Positions 43,597-53,287 are shown, counted from the stretch's first letter. The stretch: 64,000 bases of DNA from Leptotrichia wadei (GCF_007990545.2 NZ_AP019829.2:124001-188000), one strand, 5' to 3'. Translations and numbers: made by a program. Notes: generated by a model from the letters alone, not told the origin.

Positions 43597-46500
43597 ATGA
43601 CAGTAGCAGAATTTGCAACGAAGAGAGTAGTGTCGACAACGATGATACTTATATTTATGGTTTTTGCTGGTTGGGTAGCGATGACAGGTATGAAACAGGA
43701 GAGAATACCAGATTTCGATATACCGATAGTTGTTATTAATGCCACTTGGACGGGTGCAACAGCGGAAGATGTAAAAACACAAGTATCAAAAAAACTAGAA
43801 GATGCGGCATTAAATGTAGATGGAATTAAAAATATTACAACTTCATCTTCTTATGGTTCATCAGTAGTTACGATAGAGTTTAACTATGGTGTAGATACAG
43901 ATATTAAACAAGTACAAGTTCAAACACAAATAGATAAAATAAAAGGACAATTGCCAGATGATGATAACTTTAAAGATCCTACAGTATCAAAAATGGATGC
44001 GACAGGTAGTTCCAATATGGCACTGATGATTGGGATTACTGGGGAAAATAAACAGTTAATAACATCGTTTGTTGAAGAAACATTACAGCCTAGATTGAAA
44101 AGAAATAGAGGTATTGGTAATATTTCTATAATGGGTAATGCAACAAGACAAATTAAAGTTTGGTTGGATCCAGCTAGATTGAAGGAATATAATTTGTCAG
44201 CGGCAGAAATTTATAGTAAAATAAAAGCAGCTAATACAGTAACACCAGCAGGTACGATAACTGATGGGACAAAAGAATTTATCTTAAAAGTTGATGGAGA
44301 GTTAAAAGAGCTCGATCAAATTCAGGATATAATTATTTCAAATCAAAATAATCAAACGGTTAGATTGGCTGATGTGGCAAAAGTTGAGTATGGAACAGAG
44401 GATCCAACATCGTATGTAACATATAACGGAAAAGAAATGGTTGCTGTTATGATTCAAAAGAGTAAAGATGGTAACTTGGTAGAGGTTGCGAAAAAGGCTA
44501 AGGAAACTTTGAAAGAAGCAAAACCATTATTTCCAGAAGGTTCTAATTATAATATAATAGTTGATAACAGTGAAAAAGTTAGTGAATCAATAAAAAATGT
44601 TGCAAGTTCTGGGATACAAGCGGTTATCATTACAATTATAGTGCTTTTTGTATTCTTGAAAAACTTGAGAGCATCATTAGTTGTGGGAACATTGATTCCG
44701 ATTTCAGCAATGTTTACATTCTTCTTACTTACAACACAAGGAATAACATTGAATATGATTTCGTTAATGGGATTGTCACTTGCGGTTGGATCACTAGTAG
44801 ATAATGGGGTTGTTACACTGGATAATATTTTTGATCACATTCAGATTAATAAGGAACCAGCAGATGTAGCAGCGGTACGGGGTACAAATGAAGTAATTCT
44901 TCCGATGATGGCGTCAACGGCGACTTCAGTTTGTGTATTTCTACCTATTATATTGTTTGAAGGAATTACTAAAGAAGTATTTAAAAGTATTGCATTTTCA
45001 ATGATGTTTGCGTTATCAGCTTCAATCATTGTTGCGATGTTATGGGTTCCGATGGCTTCAAGTTTATTTTTAGATGTTAAAAAAATCTCAGATAACGCTG
45101 AAAAAGCCGCAAGATTTAATGCATTCAGGGATAAATATAAAGAATTAGTGGCAAAAGTATTGGAAAATAGGTGGAAAATGGTAATTGGGGTTGTAATAGC
45201 ATTTGTAGTAGTTGTATTTGGAATAGGAAAAACAGTAAAAACTACATTCTTCCCAACGATTGATGATAATCAATATTCAGTAGTTGCGACACTTGCGACT
45301 GGGCTAGATTTAGATGTATCAAAAGATATTGCGAATAAAATGGAGGCAGTTGTAAAAGCGGATCCAGCGACTAAAGATATAAATGTACTTGCTTCAAAAG
45401 ATGCAGCGGTAATAAATGTTGACGTAAAAAAAGACACAATGAAAGCAATGAACCGTGTTAGGGAAAAATTAAAGGATTTACCAAATGTAACACTTGCTGT
45501 TTCACCACAAAAAGCAGGAGGTCGTTCATCGCAGAAAGATTATTCGTTTCAAATAGAAGGTGATGACCCACAAGAACTGAATAGAATAGCAAATGCGATA
45601 ATGGCTGACATGAAAAGCCAGTCATGGTTTAAAGATGTTAAGTCATCAACAGAAGGGGGATATCCACAGGCTAAGCTGGAAGTAGACAGAGTAAAAGCTG
45701 AAAGTTATGGAATAACTGTAACGGACATTACCCAGATGTTATTTATGACAGCTTCTGGATCTGCAAATCCGATTGATGTAACTCAAAGTACAGAAACATT
45801 GGATGTAGTGCTGGAATTAGAAAAAAATCAAAAAAATTCATTGAATAAAATTATGGATTTAGAGATAAAAACTAATAAAGGAACTTATGTTAGATTAGGG
45901 GATATTGCTACAATGCAGTATGAAGAAAGTGCTTCAACTATTTCAACAGAAAATGGAACAAGAATTGTAACAATTGGTGCAAACTTGGATAGTTCGAAAG
46001 GGTTTAACGATGCAGCAGCATTTATTCAACAGTCATTCAAGAAAACAAATCCAGCTGAAGGATATAAAATTGGAGTAGCAGGACAAGCTAAAAACCAATC
46101 TGAAATGGGTGGACAAATTATGAAAGACTTGTTGCTTGCGATTGTGTTGATTTATACAGTACTTGCAGTTCAGCTAGAATCATTTATCTTGCCGCTTATG
46201 ATTATGACAACATTACCACTTTCTATGATTGGAGTAATTTTAGGATTAGCGATAACTAGAGTACAACTTAGTATGTTCGTTATGATTGGTATCTTGATGT
46301 TATTTGGTATGGCAGTTAACAATGCGATTGTAATGCTTGATTTCGTTGCAGGACTGCGGAAAAAAGGCTGGACAATACACGATGCCTTAGTAGAAGCCTG
46401 TGGTTCAAGACTTCGACCAATTTTAATGACAACACTTACAACAGTATTAGGATGGCTTCCAATGGTATTTTCAAGTAAAGGAAGTTCGGGATACTATCAA

Positions 46501-46671
46501 GGTATGGCGATTGCAGTAATGTTTGGACTTTCATTCTGTACGGTGTTGACATTGTTTTTTACACCAGTATTGTATTCATTAGTTGAAGAAAGAAAAGAAA
46601 GAAAACAAAAAGAAAGAGAAGAAAGAAGAAGACAAGAAAAAGAAGAAGAAAGAAGAGGATATGCTAAATAA
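43597..46671 (+). CDS. RND-family efflux permease (HAE1-like)
   Basis: A 1024-residue proton-driven pump with the usual 12 helices in two halves and two large periplasmic loops. RIPDFDIPIVVINATWTGAT is the first loop start; SLMGLSLAVGSLVDNGVVTL includes the helix 4 Asp of the proton relay, and GILMLFGMAVNNAIVMLDF is the matching second-half block. The tail is rich in Lys, Glu and Arg. The ribosome site before ATG 43597 is weak; the strong AAAGGAG at 43560-43566 is about 30 bases away. The TetR, TolC and adaptor genes precede it. Drug or lipid substrate is unknown. Confidence 0.95.
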   Translation: MTVAEFATKRVVSTTMILIFMVFAGWVAMTGMKQERIPDFDIPIVVINATWTGATAEDVKTQVSKKLEDAALNVDGIKNITTSSSYGSSVVTIEFNYGVDTDIKQVQVQTQIDKIKGQLPDDDNFKDPTVSKMDATGSSNMALMIGITGENKQLITSFVEETLQPRLKRNRGIGNISIMGNATRQIKVWLDPARLKEYNLSAAEIYSKIKAANTVTPAGTITDGTKEFILKVDGELKELDQIQDIIISNQNNQTVRLADVAKVEYGTEDPTSYVTYNGKEMVAVMIQKSKDGNLVEVAKKAKETLKEAKPLFPEGSNYNIIVDNSEKVSESIKNVASSGIQAVIITIIVLFVFLKNLRASLVVGTLIPISAMFTFFLLTTQGITLNMISLMGLSLAVGSLVDNGVVTLDNIFDHIQINKEPADVAAVRGTNEVILPMMASTATSVCVFLPIILFEGITKEVFKSIAFSMMFALSASIIVAMLWVPMASSLFLDVKKISDNAEKAARFNAFRDKYKELVAKVLENRWKMVIGVVIAFVVVVFGIGKTVKTTFFPTIDDNQYSVVATLATGLDLDVSKDIANKMEAVVKADPATKDINVLASKDAAVINVDVKKDTMKAMNRVREKLKDLPNVTLAVSPQKAGGRSSQKDYSFQIEGDDPQELNRIANAIMADMKSQSWFKDVKSSTEGGYPQAKLEVDRVKAESYGITVTDITQMLFMTASGSANPIDVTQSTETLDVVLELEKNQKNSLNKIMDLEIKTNKGTYVRLGDIATMQYEESASTISTENGTRIVTIGANLDSSKGFNDAAAFIQQSFKKTNPAEGYKIGVAGQAKNQSEMGGQIMKDLLLAIVLIYTVLAVQLESFILPLMIMTTLPLSMIGVILGLAITRVQLSMFVMIGILMLFGMAVNNAIVMLDFVAGLRKKGWTIHDALVEACGSRLRPILMTTLTTVLGWLPMVFSSKGSSGYYQGMAIAVMFGLSFCTVLTLFFTPVLYSLVEERKERKQKEREERRRQEKEEERRGYAK

Positions 46672-46773
46672 TTCAATTCTTTGATTTATTGAAATGTTTG
46701 ATAATTTATAAATTCCAAGTCTTACGGGTTGTCAAACGGAGTTAAATTTATAAAAGTTAGAGAGGAGAATTTT

Positions 46774-47070
46774 GTGAAAAGATTAGAAATATATTTTGAT
46801 TCATTTTATACTGAAAAAATGAAAGAAGAATTAAGAGAATACGGGATAGATCAATATTTTATAGTTCCAGCTATTCATAGCTCATGGAGTAAGACTTTTA
46901 AACATTTTAATACACATGTTTGGCCAGGGACAGACAGTATTTTAGTTACTTATTTGGAAGATAGGCACGCACAAGAGATTATACGGATTATTAAAATTAT
47001 GAAGATAGATTTGGGTCGTGGAATTTCGATGGGTGCAGTAATATTGCCAGTAGAAGATATTATTTTGTAA
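46774..47070 (+). CDS. Small PII-like (ferredoxin-fold) protein after the RND pump
   Basis: A 98-residue protein starting at GTG 46774, with GAGGAG about 6 bases upstream; an in-frame TTG at 46729 has no such site. The order beta-alpha-beta-beta-alpha-beta suggested by KRLEIYFDSF, a middle VWPGTDSILVTYLED and the final GAVILPVEDI resembles PII/CutA-like folds. Proteins of this type occur beside RND pumps in several anaerobes and may sense a metabolite. I cannot confirm the family by search, so the call is tentative. Confidence 0.5.
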   Translation: MKRLEIYFDSFYTEKMKEELREYGIDQYFIVPAIHSSWSKTFKHFNTHVWPGTDSILVTYLEDRHAQEIIRIIKIMKIDLGRGISMGAVILPVEDIIL

Positions 47071-47126
47071 AAAATATAATTTTATACTATCTTCCAATTA
47101 AATAGCAAATTAATTATAATTTTCTC

Positions 47127-47205
47127 GTAAGAGGTCAAGCTTCCTTGTCAGTAAACAGTATAAGATATAATTTCTGTTTTTTAAATGGAATTTGGGTATT
47201 AAGTG
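47127..47205. repeat. Dispersed intergenic repeat, copy upstream of upp
   Basis: TAAGAGGTCAAGCTTCCTTG, then TCAGTAAACAGTATAAGATA, then TTTCTGTTTTTTAAATGGAA and TTTGGGTATT. It shares word order with 33330-33412 and 35501-35576 and the AAGAGGT start with 62162-62175. Confidence 0.5.
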
Positions 47206-47246
47206 AAAAAGTAGTTTGAATACAAAAAAGAACGGAGTGATTATTA

Positions 47247-47870
47247 ATGGCAGTTTTTGAATTGAAACATCCACTAATTGAACATAAACTTTCAAATTTG
47301 AGAAATAAACATACAGATACTAAACTTTTTAGGGAAAGCCTAAACGAAATAGCAGGACTTATGGTTTATGAAGCAACAAAACATTTGCCGCTCAAGGAGA
47401 TTGAAACAGAAACTCCTATTCAGAAAACGACTACAAAAGTTCTGGATAAGCCAATAACATTAGTTCCCATCCTAAGAGCAGGACTTGGAATGATAGATGG
47501 AATATTGCAGCTTCTTCCAAACGCAAAAGTGGGGCATCTGGGAGTTTACAGAAACGAAGAAACTTTAGAGCCGGTCTATTATTACGCAAAAATGCCAACA
47601 AACGTTGTCGAAAGTCAAGTTTTCGTAGTAGATCCAATGCTTGCAACAGGTGGTTCAATGATTTACACACTTGACTATTTGAAAGAAAAAGGCGTAAAAA
47701 ATATAACTGTACTTTGTATTATTGGTGCTCCTGAAGGAATAAAGAAATTTACTGAAAAACATCCCGATGTTGACTTATACATTGCGGCAATTGATGATGG
47801 ACTTAATGAACATGCGTATATCTATCCAGGATTGGGAGATGCAGGAGATAGAATATTTGGAACAAAATAG
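47247..47870 (+). CDS. upp: Uracil phosphoribosyltransferase
   Basis: Upp joins uracil with PRPP to make UMP in pyrimidine salvage. The 207-residue protein has the conserved [21 protein letters not shown] start and the PRPP-binding loop [14 protein letters not shown] (about 127-140), with the C-terminal [17 protein letters not shown] uracil site. GGAGTG lies before ATG. It is a single gene with its own terminator. The assignment is secure. Confidence 0.97.
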   Translation: MAVFELKHPLIEHKLSNLRNKHTDTKLFRESLNEIAGLMVYEATKHLPLKEIETETPIQKTTTKVLDKPITLVPILRAGLGMIDGILQLLPNAKVGHLGVYRNEETLEPVYYYAKMPTNVVESQVFVVDPMLATGGSMIYTLDYLKEKGVKNITVLCIIGAPEGIKKFTEKHPDVDLYIAAIDDGLNEHAYIYPGLGDAGDRIFGTK

Positions 47871-47890
47871 TAAAATGGATTTTTTAGGAA

Positions 47891-47924
47891 AATACTCTAA
47901 TTAAAATAATTAGGGTATTTTTTT
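47891..47924 (+). terminator. Intrinsic terminator of upp
   Basis: AATACTCTAATT (47891-47902) pairs with AATTAGGGTATT (47908-47919), with one wobble and a 5-base loop, followed by TTTTT. Confidence 0.85.
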
Positions 47925-47970
47925 GTATATTTTGATTTTCCATATTACTATGTTTTTTCTTTTTTATTTC

Positions 47971-48082
47971 TGTAGGATTGCTCATTGCCGCAAATCCTAC
48001 AACCTATGGCTAGTCTACGACATTTTTCTGCACTGACAAAAAACTCGCTATGCTCAAACAGTTTTGTCAGCACAGAAAAATG
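47971..48082. repeat. Two nested intergenic hairpins including a long inverted repeat
   Basis: First, TGTAGGATT (47971-47979) pairs with AATCCTACA (47993-48001). Then CATTTTTCTG and CTGACAAAA (48021-48041) pair perfectly with TTTTGTCAG and CAGAAAAATG (48062-48082), interrupted only by CA opposite CA. The loop AACTCGCTATGCTCAAACAG is 20 bases. This is far more GC-balanced than the surrounding DNA. It may be a non-autonomous mobile repeat or a bidirectional structure; no T run follows. Confidence 0.6.
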
Positions 48083-48225
48083 CTCCGACGGATTTTAAAG
48101 AGTAAAAATTATATTTTAATTATTTAAAAATATTGAGTTGTTATTCTTTATTAGAAAAGTTTGTAATAAATTTCTTATTTAATCGAGGTTTTTTAGTATA
48201 ATAATGTTTTTTCTTTTCTTCTAAA

Positions 48226-48261
48226 GTAAAAAAGAAGCAGAATCTCAAAAATTCCACTTCT
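48226..48261 (-). terminator. Terminator of the small lipoprotein relic (minus strand)
   Basis: On the minus strand, AGAAG plus GAAT pair with ATTC plus CTTCT across 48261-48233, with a TG/TG mismatch, and run into TTTTTT. It fits the end of the small gene at 48277-48451. Confidence 0.6.
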
Positions 48262-48276
48262 TCACATAATGATTTA

Positions 48277-48451
48277 TTAATAACGATTTCCATTTTCATC
48301 TTCGCAATAAAATATACCCACTTCGTTTTTCATAACATCTTCTTCCGCTTCCTGCTCTATCTTTTTCATATTCTGCCCATCTTGAAGGACTAAAAAGTTA
48401 GCAACTTACTGTAGTTAGAGCAAGAATTACAATTAAAAATAACTTCTTCAT
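48277..48451 (-). pseudogene. Small lipoprotein gene with a stop after the lipobox
   Basis: From ATG 48451 the minus strand encodes MKKLFLIVILALTTVSC, a typical lipoprotein signal with lipobox LTTVSC, and then TAA. In another frame the sequence continues with QDGQNMKKIEQEAEEDVMKN and GIFYCEDENGNRY to a stop at 48277. A GGAG site lies before the ATG and a terminator follows, so it was probably a small lipoprotein of about 55 residues that suffered a frameshift. A sequencing error cannot be excluded. Confidence 0.5.
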
Positions 48452-48515
48452 ATTTATCATCTCCATTATACAATTTTATTGTTATTGTTTAAATGAAGTT
48501 TAGTAGGAGAATACA

Positions 48516-50186
48516 TTATAAATTTGATTTAAAAGGAATTTTTATAATTACTTCTGCTCCTTCGGTTTTGTTGTCTTTATTTATAAATACGCCATAATTT
48601 TTGCCGTAATAGAATTTTATTCTTTTATCGACATTTTTGATTCCTACACCGCCAGTTTTGCTCTTTTTGAACTGTTTAGCTTTTTCAAAGCCTATTCCGT
48701 TGTCTTTGACTGAGATATTGATAGTGCTGTTTTGTCTGTAAACGTCTATTGTGATAATTCCGTTTCCAGAAAGGTTTTTTATTCCGTGATAGATGGAGTT
48801 TTCTACAATTGGCTGGATTATGATTTTTGGAACTTCGATGGAAAGAAGGCTTTCATCTTCTATGTTGAAAAAATAGGAAAGTTTGTCTTCGTATCTCTGC
48901 TTTTGTATGAATAAATATTCTTTAGTGTGCATAATTTCATCTTTTAACGGTATTTTTTCGTGACCGTTGCTAAGGGAGAGCCTAAAATAGTTTGCAAGTG
49001 ATTTTGTAATGCTGATTACTTTTTCATTGTCTTCAAATTCTGCCATCCAAATGATTGTATCTAGCGTGTTATACAGAAAATGTGGATTAATCTGGCTGTG
49101 AAGAGCTTTTATTTCATATTCCCGCAAATATTTTATCTTTTCAACCATTACATTAAAATGCTCCACAAGGTTCTGAATTTCATAGCCTGTTTTTTCACTC
49201 AAATGAAATTCTCGTAGATTATTTTCAAAGTTTTGCATATGATTTTCCAGTTTTATTAAAGGCCTTAGAATCTTTGTTATTACGATAAATGTAATAATGG
49301 AAGAAAAAGCTAGTGAAACTAGGAAAATGATAATAACTATGTGAGAAAAATTTTTCTTTAAGGTAACTAAGTCATTTGTGTTTGCAAGGCTTCTTAAATT
49401 CCAGTTTGTATTTTCAATCTGTGTTTCGTATAAATATGTATCTTTATTTTTATTCTTTTCTGAAAATTTTTCAAGACATTTTTTATCAGCAAAACATTTT
49501 ACATCTCTGTAATAAATCACATTGCCATGATTATCTATAATAATGCTGTCACTTTGTCTTCCAAAAGCATTAGAACGTAAATACCTTTCAAACATTTCAT
49601 ATTTTATATCAAATACAATAACTCCCAGATTCTCTCCTTTTGAATTTTTTATATCCCGACTAATTGACAAAAACCACGAATTAGAGTTCATGGAAGAATC
49701 TTCATCTTTTCTGACTGGATTGAAAACAGGCATATCTGAATTATTTATTGCGTCAACATACCATTTTTCCTTCATCATATTTGCTGATATTTTCATATCG
49801 TTATTTTTATCACTGGAAATAATACTACCATTTTTTCCAATCACAGTAATATTTTTTATCCCTTTATTATTATCGAGAATTGAATAAACCATTTTTTCAA
49901 TACTTTTTTTTGAATTATTATTTCCCAATGTTAAAAAATTTCTAACATCCGCATTAACGGACAAAAGATTAATTATATTTTGTAATTTCTCAACATAAAG
50001 TGTGATATAACGTGATGTACTCATTACATTTTTGTTAGTGTACTCAATTTCTTTGTTCATTATTATATATTTTGAAGTATAATAAAAAATGCTGCTTAAA
50101 AAAAGTATAAACAGTAAATTTCCAACAAGATAATAAAAAAATAACTGCAACAGCATTGAATTTCTCATAGTTTTTTTTAATTTCAT
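48516..50186 (-). CDS. Sensor histidine kinase (YesM/LytS-like), ModS-type
   Basis: A 556-residue membrane sensor. One helix near 12-37, an extracytoplasmic dCache-like domain (about 40-280) and a second helix (about 282-306) precede a HAMP-like linker. The kinase part has the His box ALHSQINPHFLYNTLDTIIW and an ATPase domain with PIVENSIYHG (N box) and DNGIGF and GGVGIKNV (G boxes). The outer domain contains a Cys pair, KCFADKKC, which could sense oxidation. It overlaps the response regulator gene by 4 bases (ATGA) and ends an operon with msrAB, ccdA and tlpA. In Fusobacterium a similar system, ModRS, controls msrAB. Confidence 0.9.
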   Translation of the reverse strand: MKLKKTMRNSMLLQLFFYYLVGNLLFILFLSSIFYYTSKYIIMNKEIEYTNKNVMSTSRYITLYVEKLQNIINLLSVNADVRNFLTLGNNNSKKSIEKMVYSILDNNKGIKNITVIGKNGSIISSDKNNDMKISANMMKEKWYVDAINNSDMPVFNPVRKDEDSSMNSNSWFLSISRDIKNSKGENLGVIVFDIKYEMFERYLRSNAFGRQSDSIIIDNHGNVIYYRDVKCFADKKCLEKFSEKNKNKDTYLYETQIENTNWNLRSLANTNDLVTLKKNFSHIVIIIFLVSLAFSSIITFIVITKILRPLIKLENHMQNFENNLREFHLSEKTGYEIQNLVEHFNVMVEKIKYLREYEIKALHSQINPHFLYNTLDTIIWMAEFEDNEKVISITKSLANYFRLSLSNGHEKIPLKDEIMHTKEYLFIQKQRYEDKLSYFFNIEDESLLSIEVPKIIIQPIVENSIYHGIKNLSGNGIITIDVYRQNSTINISVKDNGIGFEKAKQFKKSKTGGVGIKNVDKRIKFYYGKNYGVFINKDNKTEGAEVIIKIPFKSNL

Positions 50187-50965
50187 ATTTTTTCCAACAC
50201 ACTTTTCTTAAATTCTTTTGGTGTCATTCCAAAAGTTTTTTTAAATTTTGAATTGAAATAATTAAAGTTTTCCATTCCTACAAGTTCTCCAATTTGATAA
50301 TTTTTCAGATCTGTTGTCAAAAGCAGCAGCTTTGCCTTTTCCATCCGTATATTATTTAAATAGTCCTGAAAAGGAATACCAAACAAATTTTTAAAAAGTG
50401 AACTCAAATATCCAGAAGACAAATTCATTTCGTCAGCCAGAGAATTTAAGTTAAAGGAAATATCGCTGTATTTTTCTTCAATTTTTTTTGTTAAAATATC
50501 TTTATACTTGCTATGAGAAATATTTTTATTAGATTTCTTAGATTGGCTAATTTTATTAATAATTTTTCTTGCTTCGTTATATCTTTTATCTTCTTCCAGC
50601 TTATAGATAAGTTTTGAAATTATTTCATTTATATCTGTCTTGGAAACAGGTTTTAAAATATAGTCTTCAACTCCGATTTTTAAAGCCTTTTGAGCATATT
50701 CAAAATAGTCATATCCAGAAATAATGGCTATCTTAACATCACTTTTCAGATATTTCATTTCCTCGGCAAGAGTCAGCCCATTTTTAAAGGGAATATTTAT
50801 ATCCAGCAAGACAAGGTCAGGCAAGACTTCAGAAAAAGTCTTAAAGGCAGAATTACCATCTTCTGCCTCATAAACATCACTTATCTTATATTTTTCAAAA
50901 TCAATAAAGGTTTTAATACCTCTTCGTATAATCGGTTCATCGTCAATTATTAAAATACTATACAC
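50183..50965 (-). CDS. AraC-type response regulator (YesN-like), ModR-type
   Basis: A 260-residue regulator with a receiver domain (about 1-120) and an AraC helix-turn-helix pair at the C-terminus. ILIIDDEPIIRRG holds the acidic pocket, LVLLDINIPFKNGL the phosphorylated Asp, and YDYFEYAQKALKIGVEDYILKP the Lys. The tail MNLSSGYLSSLFKNLFGIPF and EFKK are AraC family motifs. GTG start directly follows the tlpA stop, which shows co-transcription. Partner is the sensor kinase downstream. Likely target is the msrAB promoter, by analogy. Confidence 0.92.
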   Translation of the reverse strand: MYSILIIDDEPIIRRGIKTFIDFEKYKISDVYEAEDGNSAFKTFSEVLPDLVLLDINIPFKNGLTLAEEMKYLKSDVKIAIISGYDYFEYAQKALKIGVEDYILKPVSKTDINEIISKLIYKLEEDKRYNEARKIINKISQSKKSNKNISHSKYKDILTKKIEEKYSDISFNLNSLADEMNLSSGYLSSLFKNLFGIPFQDYLNNIRMEKAKLLLLTTDLKNYQIGELVGMENFNYFNSKFKKTFGMTPKEFKKSVLEKI

Positions 50966-51436
50966 TTATTTAACAGCTCCTTTGATTTGTGCGGCAGTCA
51001 GATGTCCCGGCAAAGTTTTAACAATATTCAAGTTCCCATCCAATATAATGTTTGAAGGATATCCCAAAACTTTTGCCCTTTTTAGCACTTCCCCCTTTTC
51101 GTCCAGCAAAACAGTAGTATTTTTGTAATTAAGCCCTTTATACCACTGAATAAATTTAGCTGTAGGTTTTTCTCCTTTTTGTCCCGGAGAAGCAATTGTT
51201 ATAACTGTAAAATTCTTACTTTTATCTGCACTTAAAGAATTAATTTCGCTTAATCCCGAAAGGCAGATAGGACACCATGAAGCCCACATTTTAATATATA
51301 TTTTCTTACCTTTGTACTTGTTAAGGGAAACAGGTTTATTATTAATGTCCTTTAACTGAACTCCTTGCAATGTATTTCCAAATGAAATCGATCCAAAACT
51401 CAACAAAGTTACAATTGTTACAATTAATTTTTTCAT
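50966..51436 (-). CDS. Exported TlpA/thioredoxin-like protein
   Basis: A 156-residue secreted thiol-disulfide protein. Signal peptide about 1-20, then the thioredoxin fold with active site WASWCPICLSG (CxxC about residues 55-58) and a cis-Pro near GYPSNIIL. It should be re-reduced by CcdA, encoded upstream, and in turn reduce MsrAB or other exported proteins. ATG has GGAAG upstream. The gene order msrAB, ccdA, tlpA is the standard extracytoplasmic repair unit in several oral bacteria. Confidence 0.92.
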   Translation of the reverse strand: MKKLIVTIVTLLSFGSISFGNTLQGVQLKDINNKPVSLNKYKGKKIYIKMWASWCPICLSGLSEINSLSADKSKNFTVITIASPGQKGEKPTAKFIQWYKGLNYKNTTVLLDEKGEVLKRAKVLGYPSNIILDGNLNIVKTLPGHLTAAQIKGAVK

Positions 51437-51544
51437 AAAAATTACTTCCTTTCTGTATTATAGCAAATTTAAAATATTTTTTGTAATTATTTTTTAAGTT
51501 ATTTTGATTACTAATTGTTTTATAAAATTTAAAAAATAAAATTA

Positions 51545-52183
51545 TTAAAACTTATTCATTATTAGCAAAATTCCCATAAATATAATTAGAAATCCTCCAA
51601 AGATTTTAAAATAATTTGTGTATTGATTTAAAGATCGTACTTTTTTTAGCAATTCCTGAGAAAAAAAGGAAAATAGAACGAATGGAGTGGCAAGTCCTAA
51701 GACGTATATAAACATCATTAGCCCTCCATAGACTGCAGATCCTTTTTCTCCTGCAAGAGTAAGCACTGAGGCAAGAATAGGGCCTACACATGGAGTCCAT
51801 CCTAGACTAAATGTCAGTCCTAGCAAAAAAGCCTGTAATGAAGAATTTTTCCCAATTAAATTTAAATTTACAGATTTATTTTTTTCTAAAAAGTTAAATT
51901 TTAAGATACTTGTTTGATGTAGTCCCAGTATTATTACAAGTATTCCTGCCAAAACTTTTATAGTGTCATTAAAGAAAATTCCCGTAAGGAAACTAAAACT
52001 AAAGCCTATGCTTACAAAAGTAAGCGAAAGTCCTAAAATAAATAAAAAGGTATTAAGTACAGTTTTTTTACCTTTGCTTAAAATTCCTAAATATACAGGA
52101 ACAATGGGAAGAATACATGGAGATAGAAAACTTGCGACTCCTCCTAAAAATACGCTTCCTACCAGTAGTGGCTGATTAAACAT
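51545..52183 (-). CDS. ccdA: CcdA-family thiol-reductant transporter
   Basis: A 212-residue membrane protein with six helices that passes electrons from cytoplasmic thioredoxin outwards. FLSPCILPIVPVYLGIL carries the first key Cys and SLGWTPCVGPILASVLT the second, both with adjoining Pro residues as in CcdA/DsbD. It lies 108 bases before tlpA on the same strand and 25 bases after msrAB. It provides reducing power to TlpA and MsrAB outside the membrane. A role in cytochrome c maturation is unlikely here because no other Ccs genes are seen. Confidence 0.94.
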   Translation of the reverse strand: MFNQPLLVGSVFLGGVASFLSPCILPIVPVYLGILSKGKKTVLNTFLFILGLSLTFVSIGFSFSFLTGIFFNDTIKVLAGILVIILGLHQTSILKFNFLEKNKSVNLNLIGKNSSLQAFLLGLTFSLGWTPCVGPILASVLTLAGEKGSAVYGGLMMFIYVLGLATPFVLFSFFSQELLKKVRSLNQYTNYFKIFGGFLIIFMGILLIMNKF

Positions 52184-52207
52184 AAATTATCTCCTATTCT
52201 GTTCATT

Positions 52208-53287
52208 TTACTGAACTAATTTTATTAAATATCCGTAATGCTCTTTTTCCATATCTTTTAATGGGATAAATTTAATTGAAGCACTGTTTATGCAATAACG
52301 AAGCCCGCCTTTGTCTTTAGGTCCATCATCAAAAACGTGTCCCAAGTGAGCCTTTCCGCTTCGGCTAAGCACTTCTGTACGTACCATATTAAAACTTGTA
52401 TCATTTGCATAAGTTACAACATCTTTTGAAATAGGTTTTGTAAAACTTGGCCAGCCACAGCCAGAATCATATTTATCCTTTGAGGAAAATAATGGCTCTC
52501 CTGTTGTTATGTCCACATAAATTCCAGCTTCATGATTGTCCCAGTACTCATTTGAAAAAGAATGTTCAGTATTTTTTTTCTGTGTAACGCTGTATTGCAG
52601 TGGAGTAAGCCGTTTTTTCAATTCTTCATCACTTGGTTTTGGATAATCTTTTGGATCAATGATAACTTCATCTGCTTTAGTAATATCAATGTGGCAATAT
52701 CCGTTAGGATTTTTTCTTAAATAGTCCTGATGGTATTCTTCTGCGAGAATATAATTTTTCAAAGGCTGAACTTCAACTTGGATTTTATCTGTATATTTTT
52801 TCTGCTCTTCTTCAATTTCCTGTAAAATAATTTCTTTATCTTTAGGATTAGTATAATAAATCCCTGTTCTGTATTGTCTGCCTCTATCATTTCCCTGCTG
52901 ATTAATGCTAGTAGGATCTACAACTTGAAAATAATATTTAAGCAGCTTGCTCAAAGAAATTTTGTTTGCGTCATATTTTACGTGAACTGTTTCTGCGTGA
53001 TCCGTTGATGCGACAATGTTGTAACTCGTTTTTTCAGTTTTACCGTTCGCATAGCCAACTGTAGCATCCTTTACCCCGTCGATTCTTTCCATATATGCCT
53101 CAAGTCCCCAGAAACAGCCGCCAGCAAGATAGATTTCCCTGATGTTTTCGTTTCCTGCCTGAATCATATTTTCTTTTTTCAGTTTATTTTCATTTCTGTT
53201 TTTACGATTTTTATTTTTATTTGATAATACTACTGAAAATAAAGCTAAAGATAGTATTAAAAATAATAGTAGACTTCTAGATTTCAT
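52208..53287 (-). CDS. msrAB: Fused methionine sulfoxide reductase MsrAB
   Basis: A 359-residue two-domain enzyme that repairs oxidised methionine (S- and R-sulfoxides) in exported proteins. An N-terminal hydrophobic segment (about 3-22) is a signal or anchor. MsrA is at about 48-200 with the catalytic GGCFWG, and YRTGIYYTN; MsrB is at about 225-355 with [23 protein letters not shown] and the catalytic [15 protein letters not shown] precedes ATG. It begins the operon that continues with ccdA, tlpA and a two-component system. Confidence 0.96.
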   Translation of the reverse strand: MKSRSLLLFLILSLALFSVVLSNKNKNRKNRNENKLKKENMIQAGNENIREIYLAGGCFWGLEAYMERIDGVKDATVGYANGKTEKTSYNIVASTDHAETVHVKYDANKISLSKLLKYYFQVVDPTSINQQGNDRGRQYRTGIYYTNPKDKEIILQEIEEEQKKYTDKIQVEVQPLKNYILAEEYHQDYLRKNPNGYCHIDITKADEVIIDPKDYPKPSDEELKKRLTPLQYSVTQKKNTEHSFSNEYWDNHEAGIYVDITTGEPLFSSKDKYDSGCGWPSFTKPISKDVVTYANDTSFNMVRTEVLSRSGKAHLGHVFDDGPKDKGGLRYCINSASIKFIPLKDMEKEHYGYLIKLVQ

